From Nemertoderma westbladi (Eukaryota > Xenacoelomorpha > Nemertodermatida > Nemertodermatidae): 64,000 nt of DNA. Of this stretch, positions 23,187 to 35,734 are shown piece after piece. The notes beneath the pieces are model-generated. The model had not been told where the DNA came from, searched no databases, and was given only the letters and a program-made list of their open reading frames with translations. The stretch covers positions 45,487 to 109,486 of the forward strand of contig JAUCBJ010000075.1 of the NCBI GenBank assembly GCA_032718475.1, written 5' to 3'. How positions within the stretch are numbered: the first letter of the stretch is position 1; each line of letters starts with the position of its first letter. The position numbers and the translations under genes are program-made.

Positions 23187-26100
23187 CCCTCCACCCACAC
23201 ACACGGCTCGCCCCCACCCTCCACCCACACACACGGCTCGCCCCCACCCTCCACCCACACACAGGGCTCCTCCCTACCCTCCACCCACACACACGGCTCG
23301 CCCCCACCCTCCACCCACACACAAAGCTCCTCCCTACCCTCCACCCACACACACGGCTCGCCCTCACCCTCCACCCACACACACGGCTCCTCCCTACCCT
23401 CCACCCACACACACGGCTCGCCCCCACCCTCCACCCACACACAGAGCTCCTCCCTACCCTCCACCCACACACACGGCTCGCCCCCACCATCCACCCACAC
23501 ACACGGCTCGCCCCTCCCCTCCACCCACCCACACGGCTCGCCCCTCCCATCCACCCACACACACGGCTCCTCCCTACCCTCCACCCACACACACGGCTCG
23601 CCCCCACCCTCCACCCACACACACGGCTCGCCCCTCCTCTCCATCCACACACACGGCTCGCCCCCACCCTCCACCCACACACACAGCTCCTCCCTACCCT
23701 CCACCCACACACACGGCTCGCCCCCACCCTCCACCCACACACACGGCTCGCCCCTACCCTCCACACACACACACGGCTTGCCCCCACCCTCCACCCACAC
23801 ACACGGCTCGCCCCCACCCTCCACCCACACACACGGCTCGCCCCTACCCTCCACACACACACACGGCTCGCCCCCACCCTCCACCCACACACACGGCTCG
23901 CCCCCACCCTCCACCCAGACACACGGCTCGTCCCCACCCTCCACCCACACACACGGTTCGCCCCTGCCCTCCACCCACACACACGGCTCGCCCCTCCCCT
24001 CCACCCACACACACGGCTCGCCCCCACCCTCCACCCACACACACGGCTCGCCCCCACCCTCCACCCACACACACGGTTCGCCCCTGCCCTCCACCCACAC
24101 ACACGGCTCGCCCCTCCCCTTTACCCACACACACGGCTCGCCCATCCCTTCCACCCACACACACCGGCTCGCCCCTCCCCTCCACCCACACACATCGGCG
24201 CGCCCCCACCCTCCACCCACACACACCAGCTCGCCCCCACCCTCCACCCACACACACTGCTCGCCCCTCCCCTCCACCCACACACATCGGCGCGCCCCCA
24301 CCCTCCACCCACACACACCAGCTCGCCCCCACCCTCCACCCACACACACGGTTCGCCCCTCCCCTCCACCCACACACACGGCTCGCCCCTCCCCTCCACC
24401 CACACACACGGCTCGCCCCTACCCTCCACACACACACACGGCTCGCCCCCACCCTCCACCCACACACACGGCTCGCCCCCACCCTCCACCCAGACACACG
24501 GCTCGTCCCCACCCTCCACCCACACACACGGTTCGCCCCTGCCCTCCACCCACACACACGGCTCGCCCCTCCCCTCCACCCACACACACGGCTCGCCCCC
24601 ACCCTCCACCCACACACACGGCTCGCCCCCACCCTCCACCCACCCACACGGCTCGCCCCTACCCTCCACCCACACACACGGCTCGCCCCCACCCTCCACC
24701 CACACACACGGCTCGCCCCCACCCTCCACCCACACACACGGCTCGCCCCTACCCTCCACCCACACACACGGCTCGCCCCCACCCTCCACCCACACACACG
24801 GCTCGCCCCCACCCTCCACCCACACACACGGCTCGCCCCCACCCTCCACCCACACACACGGCTCGCCCCCACCCTCCACCCACACACACGGCTCGCCCCC
24901 ACCCTCCACCCACACACACCGGCTCGCCCCTCCCCTCCACCCACACACACGGCTCGCCCCCACCCTCCACCCACACACACGGCTCGCCCCTCCCCTCCAC
25001 CCACACACACCGGCTGGCTCCTCCCCTCCACCCACACACACACACGGCTCGCCCCTCCCCTCCACCCACACACACGGCTCGCCCCCACCCTCCACCCACA
25101 CACACGGCTCGTCCCCACCCTCCACCCACACACACGGCTCGCCCCTCCCCTCCACCCACACACACGGCTCGCCCCTCCCCTCCACCCACACACACGGCTC
25201 GCCCCCACCCTCCACCCACACACACGGCTCGCCCCCACCCTCCACCCACACACACGGCTCGCCCCTACCCTCCACCCACACACACGGCTCGCCCCCACCC
25301 TCCACCCACACACACGGCTCGCCCCCACCCTCCACCCACACACACGGCTCGCCCCTACCCTCCACCCACACACACGGCTCGCCCCCACCCTCCACCCACA
25401 CACACGGCTCGCCCCCACCCTCCACCCACACACACGGCTCGCCCCTGCCCTCCACCCACACACACGGCTCGCCAACACCCTCCACCCACACACACGGCTC
25501 GCCCCCACCCTCCACCCACACACACGGCTCGCCCCTCCCCTCCACCCACACACACGGCTCGCCCCTCCCCTCCACCCACACACACGGCTCGCCCCTACCC
25601 TCCACCCACACACACGGCTCGCCCCCACCCTCCACCCACACACACGGCTCGCCCCCACCCTCCACCCAGACACACGGCGCGCCCCCACCCTCCACCCAGA
25701 CACACGGTTCGCCCCTGCCCTCCACCCACACACACGGCTCGCCCCTCCCCTCCACCCACACACACGGCTCGCCCCCACCCTCCACCCACACACACGGCTC
25801 GCCCCCACCCTCCACCCACACACACGGCTCGCCCCTACCCTCCACCCACACACACGGCTCGCCCCTCACCCTCCACCCACACACACGGCTCGCCCCCACC
25901 CTCCACCCACACACACGGCTCGCCCCCACCCTCCACCCACACACACGGCTCGCCCCTACCCTCCACACACACACACGGCTCGCCCCCACCCTCCACCCAC
26001 ACACACGGCTCGCCCCCACCCTCCACCCAGACACACGGCTCGTCCCCACCCTCCACCCACACACACGGTTCGCCCCTGCCCTCCACCCACACACACGGCT

Positions 26101-28391
26101 CGCCCCTCCCCTCCACCCACACACACGGCTCGCCCCCACCCTCCACCCACACACACGGCTCGCCCCCACCCTCCACCCACACACACGGCTCGCCCCTACC
26201 CTCCACCCACACACACGGCTCGCCCCCACCCTCCACCCACACACACGGCTCGCCCCTACCCTCCACCCACACACACGGCTCGCCCCTACCCTCCACCCAC
26301 ACACACGGCTCGCCCCCACCCTCCACCCACACACACGGCTCGCCCCTACCCTCCACCCACACACACGGCTTCGCCCCCACCCTCCACCCACACACACGGC
26401 TCGCCCCCACCCTCCACCCACACACACGGCTCGCCCCTACCCTCCACCCACCCACACGGCTCGCCCCTACCCTCCACCCACACACACGGCTCGCCCCCAC
26501 CCTCCACCCACACACACGGCTCGCCCCTACCCTCCACCCACCCACACGGCTCGCCCCTACCCTCCACCCACACACACGGCTCGCCCCCACCTTCCACCCA
26601 CACACACGGCTCGCCCCTACCCTCCACACACACACACGGCTTGCCCCCACCCTCCACACACACACACGGCTTGCCCCCACCCTCCACCCACACACACGGC
26701 TCGCCCCTCCCCTCCACCCACACACACCGGCTCGCCCCTCCCCTCCACCCACACACACGGCTCGCCCCCACCCTCCACCCACCCACACGGCTCGCCCCTA
26801 CCCTCCACCCACACACACGGCTCGCCCCTACCCTCCACCCACCCACACGGCTCGCCCCTACCCTCCACCCACACACACGGCTCGCCCCTACCCTCCACCC
26901 ACACACACGGCTCGCCCCCACCCTCCACCCACACACACGGCTCGCCCCTCCCCTCCACCCACACACACGGCTCGCCCCTCCCCTCCACCCACCCACACGG
27001 CTCGCCCCTCCCCTCCACCCACACACACGGCTCGCCCCCACCCTCCACCCACACACACGGCTCGCCCCCACCCTCCACCCACACACACGGCTCGCCCCTC
27101 CCCTCCACCCACCCACACGGCTCGCCCCCACCCTCCACCCACACACACGGCTCGCCCCCACCCTCCACCCACACACACGGCTCGCCCCTACCCTCCACCC
27201 ACACACACGGCTCGCCCCCACCCTCCACCCACACACACGGTTCGCCCCTCCCCTCCACCCACACACACGGCTCGCCCCTCCCCTCCACCTACCCACACGG
27301 CTCGCCCCTACCCTCCACCCACACACACGGCTCGCCCCCACCCTCCACCCACACACACGGCTCGCCCCCACCCTCCACCCACACACACGGCTCGCCCCTC
27401 CCCTCCACCCACCCACACGGCTCGCCCCTACCCTCCACCCACACACACGGCTCGCCCCCACCCTCCACCCACACACACGGCTCGCCCCTACCCTCCACCC
27501 ACACACACGGCTCGCCCCCACCCTCCACCCACACACACGGTTCGCCCCTCCCCTCCACCCACACACACGGTTCGCCCCTCCCCTCCACCCACACACACGG
27601 CTCGCCCCCACCCTCCACCCACCCACACGGCTCGCCCCTACCCTCCACCCACACATACGGCTCGCCCCTACCCTCCACCCACCCACACGGCTCGCCCCTA
27701 CCCTCCACCCACACACACGGCTCGCCCCCACCCTCCACCCACACACACGGCTCGCCCCCACCCTCCACCCACACACACGGCTCCTCCCTACCCTCCACCC
27801 ACACACACGGATCGCCCCCACCCTCCACCCACACACACGGCTCGCCCCCACCCTCCACCCACACACACGGCTCGCCCCCACCCTCCACCCACACACACGG
27901 CTTGCCCCCACCCTCCACCCACACACACGGTTCGCCCCTCCCCTCCACCCACACACACGGCTCGCCCCTCCCCTTTACCCACACACACGGCTCGCCCCCA
28001 CCCTCCACCCACCCACACGGCTCGCCCCTACCCTCCACCCACACATACGGCTCGCCCCTACCCTCCACCCACACACACGGCTCGCCCCTCCCCTTTACCC
28101 ACACACACGGCTCGCCCCCACCCTCCACCCACCCACACGGCTCGCCCCTACCCTCCACCCACACACACGGCTCGCCCCTACCCTCCACCCACCCACACGG
28201 CTCGCCCCTACCCTCCACCCACACACACGGCTCGCCCCTACCCTCCACCCACACACACGGCTCGCCCCCACCCTCCACCCACACACACGGTTCGCCCCTA
28301 CCATCCACCCACCCACACGGCTCGCCCCTACCCTCCACCCACCCACACGGCTCGCCCCTACCCTCCACCCACACACACGGCTCGCCCCTAC
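23187..28391 (-). repeat. 30-bp GC-rich minisatellite, about 173 units, starting at an exon donor site
   Basis: On the minus strand the unit is GTAGGGGCGAGCCGTGTGTG followed by TGGGTGGAG. The first unit begins immediately after ATGAATCAG at 28392, the end of a coding exon. Units alternate among GTAGGG, GTGGGG and GGAGGG forms. Most units hold GAG|GTAGGG or a related donor-like junction. Higher-order blocks occur (for example 23844-24120 recurs near 24400-24680 and 25940-26220). The enormous ORFs on both strands (up to 1835 codons, His/Pro/Thr-rich or Gly/Val/Trp-rich) are artefacts of the stop-free 30-bp period. Confidence 0.95.
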
Positions 28392-28596
28392 CTGATTCAT
28401 CTTTACTCCGACTATCAGCTACGCCTATTAGCCTATCACCCTCTCCTGCTGTTGCTGTCGGTTCTCGTCCAACTGACTCGGAGAGTTTCGATTTGACAGT
28501 CAGCAACTCGCTGGCGAGCTGGTCCCGTTCCTGTCTGAGTGACGTCACCACAGACTCATCGTGGCTACTCGACTTGGGAAGACGAACCCTAGACGC
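28392..28596 (-). CDS. Coiled-coil protein gene, exon 4 of those visible
   Basis: The minus strand shows an acceptor TTATTATTAG before base 28596 and an open phase-0 frame. It begins ASRVRLPKSSS, passes a heptad region with SLRQERDQLASELLTV and ends in a Ser/Asp/Arg-rich segment. The canonical donor CAG|GTAGGG ends the exon at 28392 in phase 1. The alternative GAG|GTAGGG at the end of the first repeat unit would keep phase 0 and add 13 codons of repeat. The frame stays open far into the array (to 27289), so retained repeats could be translated. Composition shifts from coiled coil to a flexible tail, which suggests the C-terminal part of the protein is near. I cannot assign a family. Confidence 0.7.
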
Positions 28597-29080
28597 CTAA
28601 TAATAAAATGTAAGGTGTAAAAATTGTACTGTATATTAAACGACATAATCTCATCAACATCAACATCATCAACAAGCGGTAATTTATTTAACAATAAGGT
28701 AACAAACAAAGGAAAGGCATTTACGAGAACCACCATATTCTCGACCATCAATCAGTCCGTTCCTCACCTTACACACATAGAGGAGTGGAACAGGACTGCA
28801 AGACTATATTATCGCCTTTCTTTAAATACCTAATATAATACATTTAAATTGTTTAAATTTTCAAACATAAAATTTTTAATTTTTAATACTGCTATTTCTT
28901 CACTACAGCTAATAAAGCAATAAAGGTAACAATTATTATTATTGTCTAGAATTGTATAGCCTTTTAATAGTGTCCCCAATTACATGCTAGTATATTAATA
29001 CCCGCAATTTAACTTTAATTAACTTAACTATATCAACTAACCATCAAACCTAATGTATTCCAACTATTTCTATAACTAAC
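28597..29080 (-). other. Short intron between exons 3 and 4 (484 bp)
   Basis: It runs from donor GAG|GTTAGT at 29080 to acceptor TTAG at 28597 on the minus strand. This is the only visible intron of the gene without a minisatellite. AT-rich, no other feature. Confidence 0.7.
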
Positions 29081-29257
29081 CTCTTCTAACTCAGTTATCT
29101 TACTGAGTTTTGTCTCTAGCTGTCCCTGTAAGTCACCCAGTTCCACTGTTTTATTAGCCAATAAGGTCTCGGTGACCTGCAGATGGGTTTGGAGATCGGC
29201 TTCGCCATTAGTTAATCGGGAGATTGCTGTCTTTAAATCCGCATTCTCTATTTGTAT
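29081..29257 (-). CDS. Coiled-coil protein gene, exon 3 of those visible
   Basis: A 177-bp phase-0 exon (59 codons) flanked on the minus strand by acceptor TATTTTTCGCAG and donor GAG|GTTAGT. It reads IQIENADLKTAISRL onwards to KLSKITELEE, with regularly spaced Ile/Leu positions typical of a parallel coiled coil, and without stop codons. The clean splice sites, matching phase with its neighbours and uniform heptad character make it the best supported exon here. Long coiled-coil proteins are usually cytoskeletal, centrosomal or Golgi scaffolds; which of these applies is not visible. Confidence 0.82.
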
Positions 29258-29637
29258 CTGCGAAAAATAAATTATAGAGTTTAAATAAAGCCATAACCCA
29301 ACCGGGTTAGGAAACTCAAATGAATATTTCAGGTTTCGATATTAATGGTTAATAGCTAATAACATTGTGACATTTAATTCTGATTCAATTTCGTCTTTAA
29401 TTTACTTTCGAATGGATACATGGTATAGATATCCCGGTTTGGCAAACAACTTGCGCCCCTAGCGTCAACTCAGGGCATCATACAGACAGGATCAGGTCCG
29501 TACATTGGCTTATTTCTCGATTACCACCCGTACTGGAGGCATTCTTCCATCATCGCAGCACAAAAATAAACCGATATCTACTACTACAGGTGCGACCTTG
29601 ATATACTAATATACTCATTAACAACGGGCCAATTAGA
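29258..29637. other. Intron sequence between exons 2 and 3, no defined element
   Basis: AT-rich near the acceptor, then mixed composition from about 29430 where worn protein-like plus-strand stretches begin. Confidence 0.4.
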
Positions 29638-29984
29638 CAACAACAACCCACTAAACTACTACGGATAACCAAAGAAACAGGTAAAGTAGTAGTAGAAGGT
29701 TCAGAACACAGCGGCGCAACTGCACTGGAAGGCTTTACAGAGGGGGATTATATCTCACCAGTCCCACGTCAGATTTAATACAAAGTCATTAGGTTAACGT
29801 ATAAATGTTTGAACAACTTAGTAGCATCCATATTTTTCCAACCTACTAACCAGGTACGTAAAGTAAAACTAAAGTCAAAAGGAGGTCCCCCAGATCTATA
29901 ACCCCCAGAGGAAACTGCTTCTCATTTAGCTACCATTTGGATGCAAGACAGAAATGAGCCTTGGCTAGCCCCTTTAGGCCATCC
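29638..29984 (+). pseudogene. Protein-like relic on the plus strand inside the intron
   Basis: Bases 29638-29778 read as 46 codons that look like real protein (containing KETGKVVVEGSEHSG) and end in TAA. Bases 29880-29984 read another protein-like stretch (containing HLATIWMQDRNEPWLA) after a stop. Frames differ and stops intervene, so this is a broken gene, probably from a mobile element or virus-like source given its antisense position in the intron. The relic ends where the 62-bp array begins. I cannot name the family. Confidence 0.3.
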
Positions 29985-32238
29985 TGTGTGCTGTTGTTCC
30001 GTGTTCCAACTAACCTGGGTTACTGTGGCCTGCACCTCTGCCAGTCTGTGTGCTGTTGTTCCGTGTTCCAACTAACCTGGGTTACTGTGGCCTGCACCTG
30101 TCCCAGTCTGTGTGCTGTTGCGCCGTGTTCCAACTAACCTGGGTTACTGTGGCCTGCACCTCTGCCAGTCTGTGGGATGTTGTTCCGTGTTCCAACTAAC
30201 CTGGGTTACTGCGGCCTGCACCTGTACCAGTCTGTGTGCTGTTGTTCCGTGTTCCAACTAACCTGGGTTACTGTGGCCTGCACCTGTCCCAGTCTGTGTG
30301 CTGTTGTTCCGTGTTCCAACTAACCTGGGTTACTGTGGCCTGCACCTGTCCCAGTCTGTGTGCTGTTGTTCCGTGTTCCAACTAACCTGGGTTACTGTGG
30401 CCTGCACCTGTCCCAGTCTGTGTGCTGTTGTTCCGTGTTCCAACTAACCTGGGTTACTGTGGCCTGCACCTGTCCCAGTCTGTGTGCTGTTGTTCCGTGT
30501 TCCAATTAACCTGGGTTACTGTGGCCTGCACCTCTGCAAGTCTTTGTGATGTTGTTCCGTGTTCCAACTAACCTGGGTTACTGTGGCCTGCACCTGTCCC
30601 AGTCTGTGTGCTGTTGTTCCGTGTTCCAACTAACCTGGGTTACTGTGGCCTGCACCTGTCCCAGTCTGTGTGCTGTTGTTCCGTGTTCCAATTAACCTGG
30701 GTTACTGTGGCCTGCACCTCTGCAAGTCTTTGTGATGTTGTTCCGTGTTCCAACTAACCTGGGTTACTGTGGCCTGCACCTGTCCCAGTCTGTGTGCTGT
30801 TGTTCCGTGTTCCAACTAACCTGGGTTACTGTGGCCTGCACCTGTCCCAGTCTGTGTGCTGTTGTTCCGTGTTCCAACTAACCTGGGTTACTGTGGCCTG
30901 CACCTGTCCCAGTCTGTGTGCTGTTGTTCCGTGTTCCAACTAACCTGGGTTACTGTGGCCTGCACCTGTCCCAGTCTGTGTGCTGTTGTTCCGTGTTCCA
31001 ACTAACCTGGGTTACTGTGGCCTGCACCTCTGCCAGTCTTTGTGATGTTGTTCCGTGTTCCAACTAACCTGGGTTACTGTGGCCTGCACCTGTCCCAGTC
31101 TGTGTGCTGTTGTTCCGTGTTCCAACTAACCTGGGTTACTGTGGCCTGCACCTGTCCCAGTCTGTGTGCTGTTGTTCCGTGTTCCAACTAACCTGGGTTA
31201 CTGTGGCCTGCACCTGTCCCAGTCTGTGTGCTGTTGTTCCGTGTTCCAATTAACCTGGGTTACTGTGGCCTGCACCTCTGCAAGTCTGTGTGCTGTTGTG
31301 CCGTGTTCCAACTAAGCTGGGTTACTGCGGCCTGTATCTCAGCCAGTCTGTGGGATGTTGTTCCGTGTTCCAACTAACCTGGGTTACTGCGACCTGCACC
31401 AGTCTGTGTGATGTTGTTCCGTGTTCCAACTAACCTGGGTTACTGCGGCCTGCACCTCTGCAAGTCTGTGTGCTGTTGTGCCGTGTTCCAACTAAGCTGG
31501 GTTACTGCGGCCTGTATCTCAGCCAGTCTGTGGGATGTTGTTCCGTGTTCCAACTAACCTGGGTTACTGCGGCCTGCACCTCTGCCAGTCTGTGTGCTGT
31601 TGTTCCGTGTTCCAACTAACCTGGGTTACTGTGGCCTGCACCTCTGCCAGTCTGTGTGCTGTTGTTCCGTGTTCCAACTAACCTGGGGTACTGCGGCCTG
31701 CACCTCAGCCAGTCTGTGTGATGTTGTTCCGTGTTCCAACTAACCTGGGTTAATACGGCATGCACCTGTCCCAGTCTGTGTGCTGTTGTTCCGTGTTCCA
31801 ATTAACCTGGGTTACTGTGGCCTGCACCTCTGCCACGCTGTGTGATGTTGTTCCGTGTTCCAACTATCCTGGGTTACTGCGGCCTGCACCTCTGCCAGTC
31901 TGTGTGATGTTGTTCCGTGTTCCAACTAACCTGGGTTACTGCGGCTTGCACCTCTGCCAGTCTGTGTGATGTTGTTCCGTGTTCCAACTAACCTGGGTTA
32001 CTGCGGTCTGCACCTCTGCCAGTCTGTGTGCTGTTGTTCCGTGTTCCAACTATCCTGGGTTACTGCGGCCTGCACCTCTGCCAGTCCGTGTGCTGTTGTT
32101 CCGTGTTCCAACTAACCTGGGTTACTGTGGCCTGCATCTCAGCCAGTCTGTGTGATGTTGTTCCGTGTTCCAACTAACCTGGGTTACTGTGGCCTGCATC
32201 TCAGCCAGTCTGTGTGCTGTTGTTCCGTGTTCTAATTT
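29985..32238 (-). repeat. 62-bp minisatellite, about 36 units, growing out of an exon end
   Basis: On the minus strand each unit reads CCCAGGTTAGTTGGAACACG plus the CACAGACTGG and GCAGGCC blocks. The first unit is fused to coding sequence at about 32235 and supplies the last codons and donor of the exon at 32179-32346. Each unit therefore repeats an exon end plus the strong donor CAG|GTTAGT. Units come in GTCCCAGTC, GTACCAGTC, CTGCCAGTC and CAGCCAGTC forms when read on the plus strand. Confidence 0.92.
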
Positions 32239-32346
32239 CGCGTTTATATTCTTGGCGTCTAACAGTCGGTTCTGCATAGCGAGATATTGATTCTCATCGC
32301 ACGCTTCCTTCAGTCGCTTTTCCAAACGATCCTTTTCCGTGAGAGC
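32179..32346 (-). CDS. Coiled-coil protein gene, exon 2 of those visible
   Basis: A 168-bp phase-0 exon (56 codons). The acceptor on the minus strand is C14 followed by AAACAG; the 14-C run at 32353-32366 serves as polypyrimidine tract. It reads ALTEKDRLEKRLKEACDEN and continues as Gln/Leu/Asn-rich coiled coil to NAKLEHGTTAHR. The last 18 codons lie within the first unit of the 62-bp array and end at AACCCAG|GTTAGT. Because the last codons (LAEMQATVTQ) keep the coiled-coil character, I infer the repeat grew from this exon end and did not land beside it. Other copies of the same donor follow every 62 bp, so the real 3' end is uncertain. Confidence 0.75.
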
Positions 32347-32545
32347 CTGTTTGGGGGGGGGGGGGGTAATAATAAAGGGAGCTCACATTAGGAGGTATGG
32401 CAGGCTCCCAGATCTATAAGTAAGATATAAAGTGGCAATGTATTAAAATATCTTATTGCATTTCGATAACTTAATGTATTCCGTTCTTTTGGGCGTAATA
32501 TTTTAGAGTACAGTAGTAAGAATATAGATACAATACAGGAGAGTG
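32347..32545 (-). other. 3' end of the large intron before exon 2
   Basis: Contains the 14-C polypyrimidine run next to the acceptor and about 180 bp of AT-rich sequence separating the acceptor from the 27-bp array. Confidence 0.6.
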
Positions 32546-34426
32546 TTACAGTACAGTAGTAAGAATTAATAGATACAGAACAGTAGTAAGAATTAATAGA
32601 TACAGTACAGTAGTAAGAATTAATAGATACAGTACAGTAGTAAGAATTAATAGATACAGTACAGTAGTAAGAATTAATAGATACAGTACAGTAGTAAGAA
32701 TTAATAGATACAGTACAGTAGTAAGAATTAATAGATACAGTACAGTAGTAAGAATTAATAGATACAGTACAGTAGTAAGAATTAATAGATACAGTACAGT
32801 AGTAAGAATTAATAGATACAGTACAGTAGTAAGAATTAATAGATACAGTACAGTAGTAAGAATTAATAGATACAGTACAGTAGTAAGAATTAATAGATAC
32901 AGTACAGTAGTAAGAATTAATAGATACAGTACAGTAGTAAGAATTAATAGATACAGTACAGTAGTAAGAATTAATAGATACAATACAGTAGTAAGAATTA
33001 ATAGATACAGTACAGTAGTAAGAATTAATAGATACAGTACAGTAGTAAGAATTAATAGATACAATACAGTAGTAAGAATTAATAGATACAGAACAGTAGT
33101 AAGAATTAATAGATACAGTACAGTAGTAAGAATTAATAGATACAGTACAGTAGTAAGAATTAATAGATACAGTACAGTAGTAAGAATTAATAGATACAGT
33201 TAAGTAGTAAGAATTAATAGATACAATACAGTAGTAAGAATTAATAGATACAATACAGTAGTAAGAATTAATAGATACAGTACAGTAGTAAGAATTAATA
33301 GATACAGTACAGTAGTAAGAATTAATAGATACAGAACAGTAGTAAGAATTAATAGATACAGTACAGTAGTAAGAATTAATAGATACAGTACAGTAGTAAG
33401 AATTAATAGATACAGTACAGTAGTAAGAATTAATAGATACAGTTAAGTAGTAAGAATTAATAGATACAATACAGTAGTAAGAATTAATAGATACAATACA
33501 GTAGTAAGAATTAATAGATACAGTACAGTAGTAAGAATTAATAGATACAGTACAGTAGTAAGAATTAATAGATACAGTACAGTAGTAAGAATTAATAGAT
33601 ACAATACAGTAGTAAGAATTAATAGATACAGTTAAGTAGTAAGAATTAATAGATACAGTACAGTAGTAAGAATTAATAGATACAATACAGTAGTAAGAAT
33701 TAATAGATACAATACAATAGTAAGAATTAATAGATACAATACAGTAGTAAGAATTAATAGATACAGTACAGTAGTAAGAATTAATAGATACAGTACAGTA
33801 GTAAGAATTAATAGATACAGTACAGTAGTAAGAATTAATAGATACAGTACAGTAGTAAGAATTAATAGATACAGAACAGTAGTAAGAATTAATAGATACA
33901 GTACAGTAGTAAGAATTAATAGATACAGTACAGTAGTAAGAATTAATAGATACAGTACAGTAGTAAGAATTAATAGATACAATACAGTAGTAAGAATTAA
34001 TAGATACAGAACAGTAGTAAGAATTAATAGATACAATACAATAGTAAGAATTAATAGATACAATACAGTAGTAAGAATTAATAGATACAGTACAGTAGTA
34101 AGAATTAATAGATACAGTACAGTAGTAAGAATTAATAGATACAGTACAGTAGTAAGAATTAATAGATACAGTACAGTAGTAAGAATTAATAGATACAATA
34201 CAGTAGTAAGAATTAATAGATACAATACAATAGTAAGAATTAATAGATACAATACAGTAGTAAGAATTAATAGATACAGTACAGTAGTAAGAATTAATAG
34301 ATACAGTACAGTAGTAAGAATTAATAGATACAGTACAGTAGTAAGAATTAATAGATACAGAACAGTAGTAAGAATTAATAGATACAATACAATAGTAAGA
34401 ATTAATAGATACAATACAGTAGTAAG
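32546..34426. repeat. 27-bp minisatellite, left part
   Basis: About 70 units of AGTAAGAATTAATAGATACA plus a six- or seven-base variable core (GTACAGT, ATACAGT, GAACAGT, GTTAAGT, ATACAAT). It continues at 46317 after the BEL/Pao insertion. The hydrophobic nine-residue repeat ORFs on the minus strand are artefacts of the 27-bp period. Confidence 0.95.
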
Positions 34427-35656
34427 TGTTCGCGCTTTTGAAGACCTTTAGCAGTTTAACCTGCCAAAATTTATATGTCTTTTAGTTAATTAACACACCT
34501 TTAGCATACGACAATATTTTATGCTAATAAACAAAACATTAGCCGAAGCCAGCCCATGCGCGATCATTCACCCGATGGATCTACACCCGGGAGGCTGAAT
34601 TCGGATGCTTAGATTTTATTATTGCAGTGTAAGGTTGCAGTGTAAACCTATTGTATTATTCGATAGATCACTAATAATTAATTTCTGACAGATATTATTA
34701 ACTTTCGGGAAATATTAACAGTTCCTTTAGGACGTGGCGCTCTATCTATTTAAACAGAGCTAGGACTTATACTAAACGCAACGATAAGGCTTATGATTAA
34801 AGTATAAGTCGCATTCTTTAGGAAATGCTTTGTTACCAGTCACATCACACTCACAATCATGCACACTATTCTGCCGACCGTCAGTATATTTGATCACACA
34901 TAAAGAGAACAGCAATTGACTCAGGTAGTGTCTACTAAATAACATTAGATTCAATACACACCACATTGATATAAATCGCAATTGTTATATATAGCCCGCC
35001 TCTCTAACCTGTAGTGTATCAAGAAAATTGGGAATTTTGGGTGATTTATCCGTATTCTCCAAAGAGCAATATTTCCATCAACAAATAGATACAATTAATA
35101 ACTGACGGTAAATAGCAGTACAAACAATATGATTAGTGCAGTTAAATTAAGTGAGGTAACACCGCCGGTAACAGTTATACTTTCTATAATCTAAGCAGTT
35201 TTACTAGAGTTCTTAGAGCCGGTGTTTCTGGCTTAGACAGCAATAACAACAAAGTATCAAGTAAAAGCAGTAAGACTGAACACTCTCCTTATGATCGGCC
35301 GAAAAGCTACACGTCGACAGGAAAAATCGCTCTGATTGGCTCAAGCCAAACAAAGAACCATGCGTCCAATGGCTGTTTCCATGTCAGCAACCAGCTGTTA
35401 GATGTCGTAATATGAATCATCACGGCTAAGCTGTGAAAGGTAGTTGGTGCATTGCAGGTTTTTTGCCTTACCATGTCCGCCAAAACACGTATATAGCAGA
35501 ATGACTTTTATGTCCGTTAAAACACCTGTAACGGTACCTTGCGGGCGAGGGGAATATATATACAGTTAGAGAACCTTTTTAGAGTATTCCAGCGCCTGGG
35601 GGGAAACTGGATTGCGAAGCAAAAGGGGCCAGTTATATCCCACAGAAGCTTTTACA
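34427..35656 (-). repeat. 3' LTR of the BEL/Pao element
   Basis: 1230 bp, on the minus strand beginning TGTAAAAGC and ending GCGCGAACA. An AATAAA word lies at 34615-34620 and would direct polyadenylation of the element RNA. The purine-rich GGGAGCGG precedes it. Confidence 0.92.
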
Positions 35657-35734
35657 CCGCTCCCAGAAAATGGGATTTGAGTCTATAAATATACAAAAAT
35701 CACAGTTTCTAATATACGTAAATACTCTAAACAG

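Noticed and set aside
23037-28600. Giant plus-strand ORFs (over 1800 codons, His/Pro/Thr-rich) and long minus-strand Gly/Val/Trp-rich ORFs
   Set aside because: They follow a stop-free 30-bp minisatellite in several frames on both strands; length comes from the period, not from selection.
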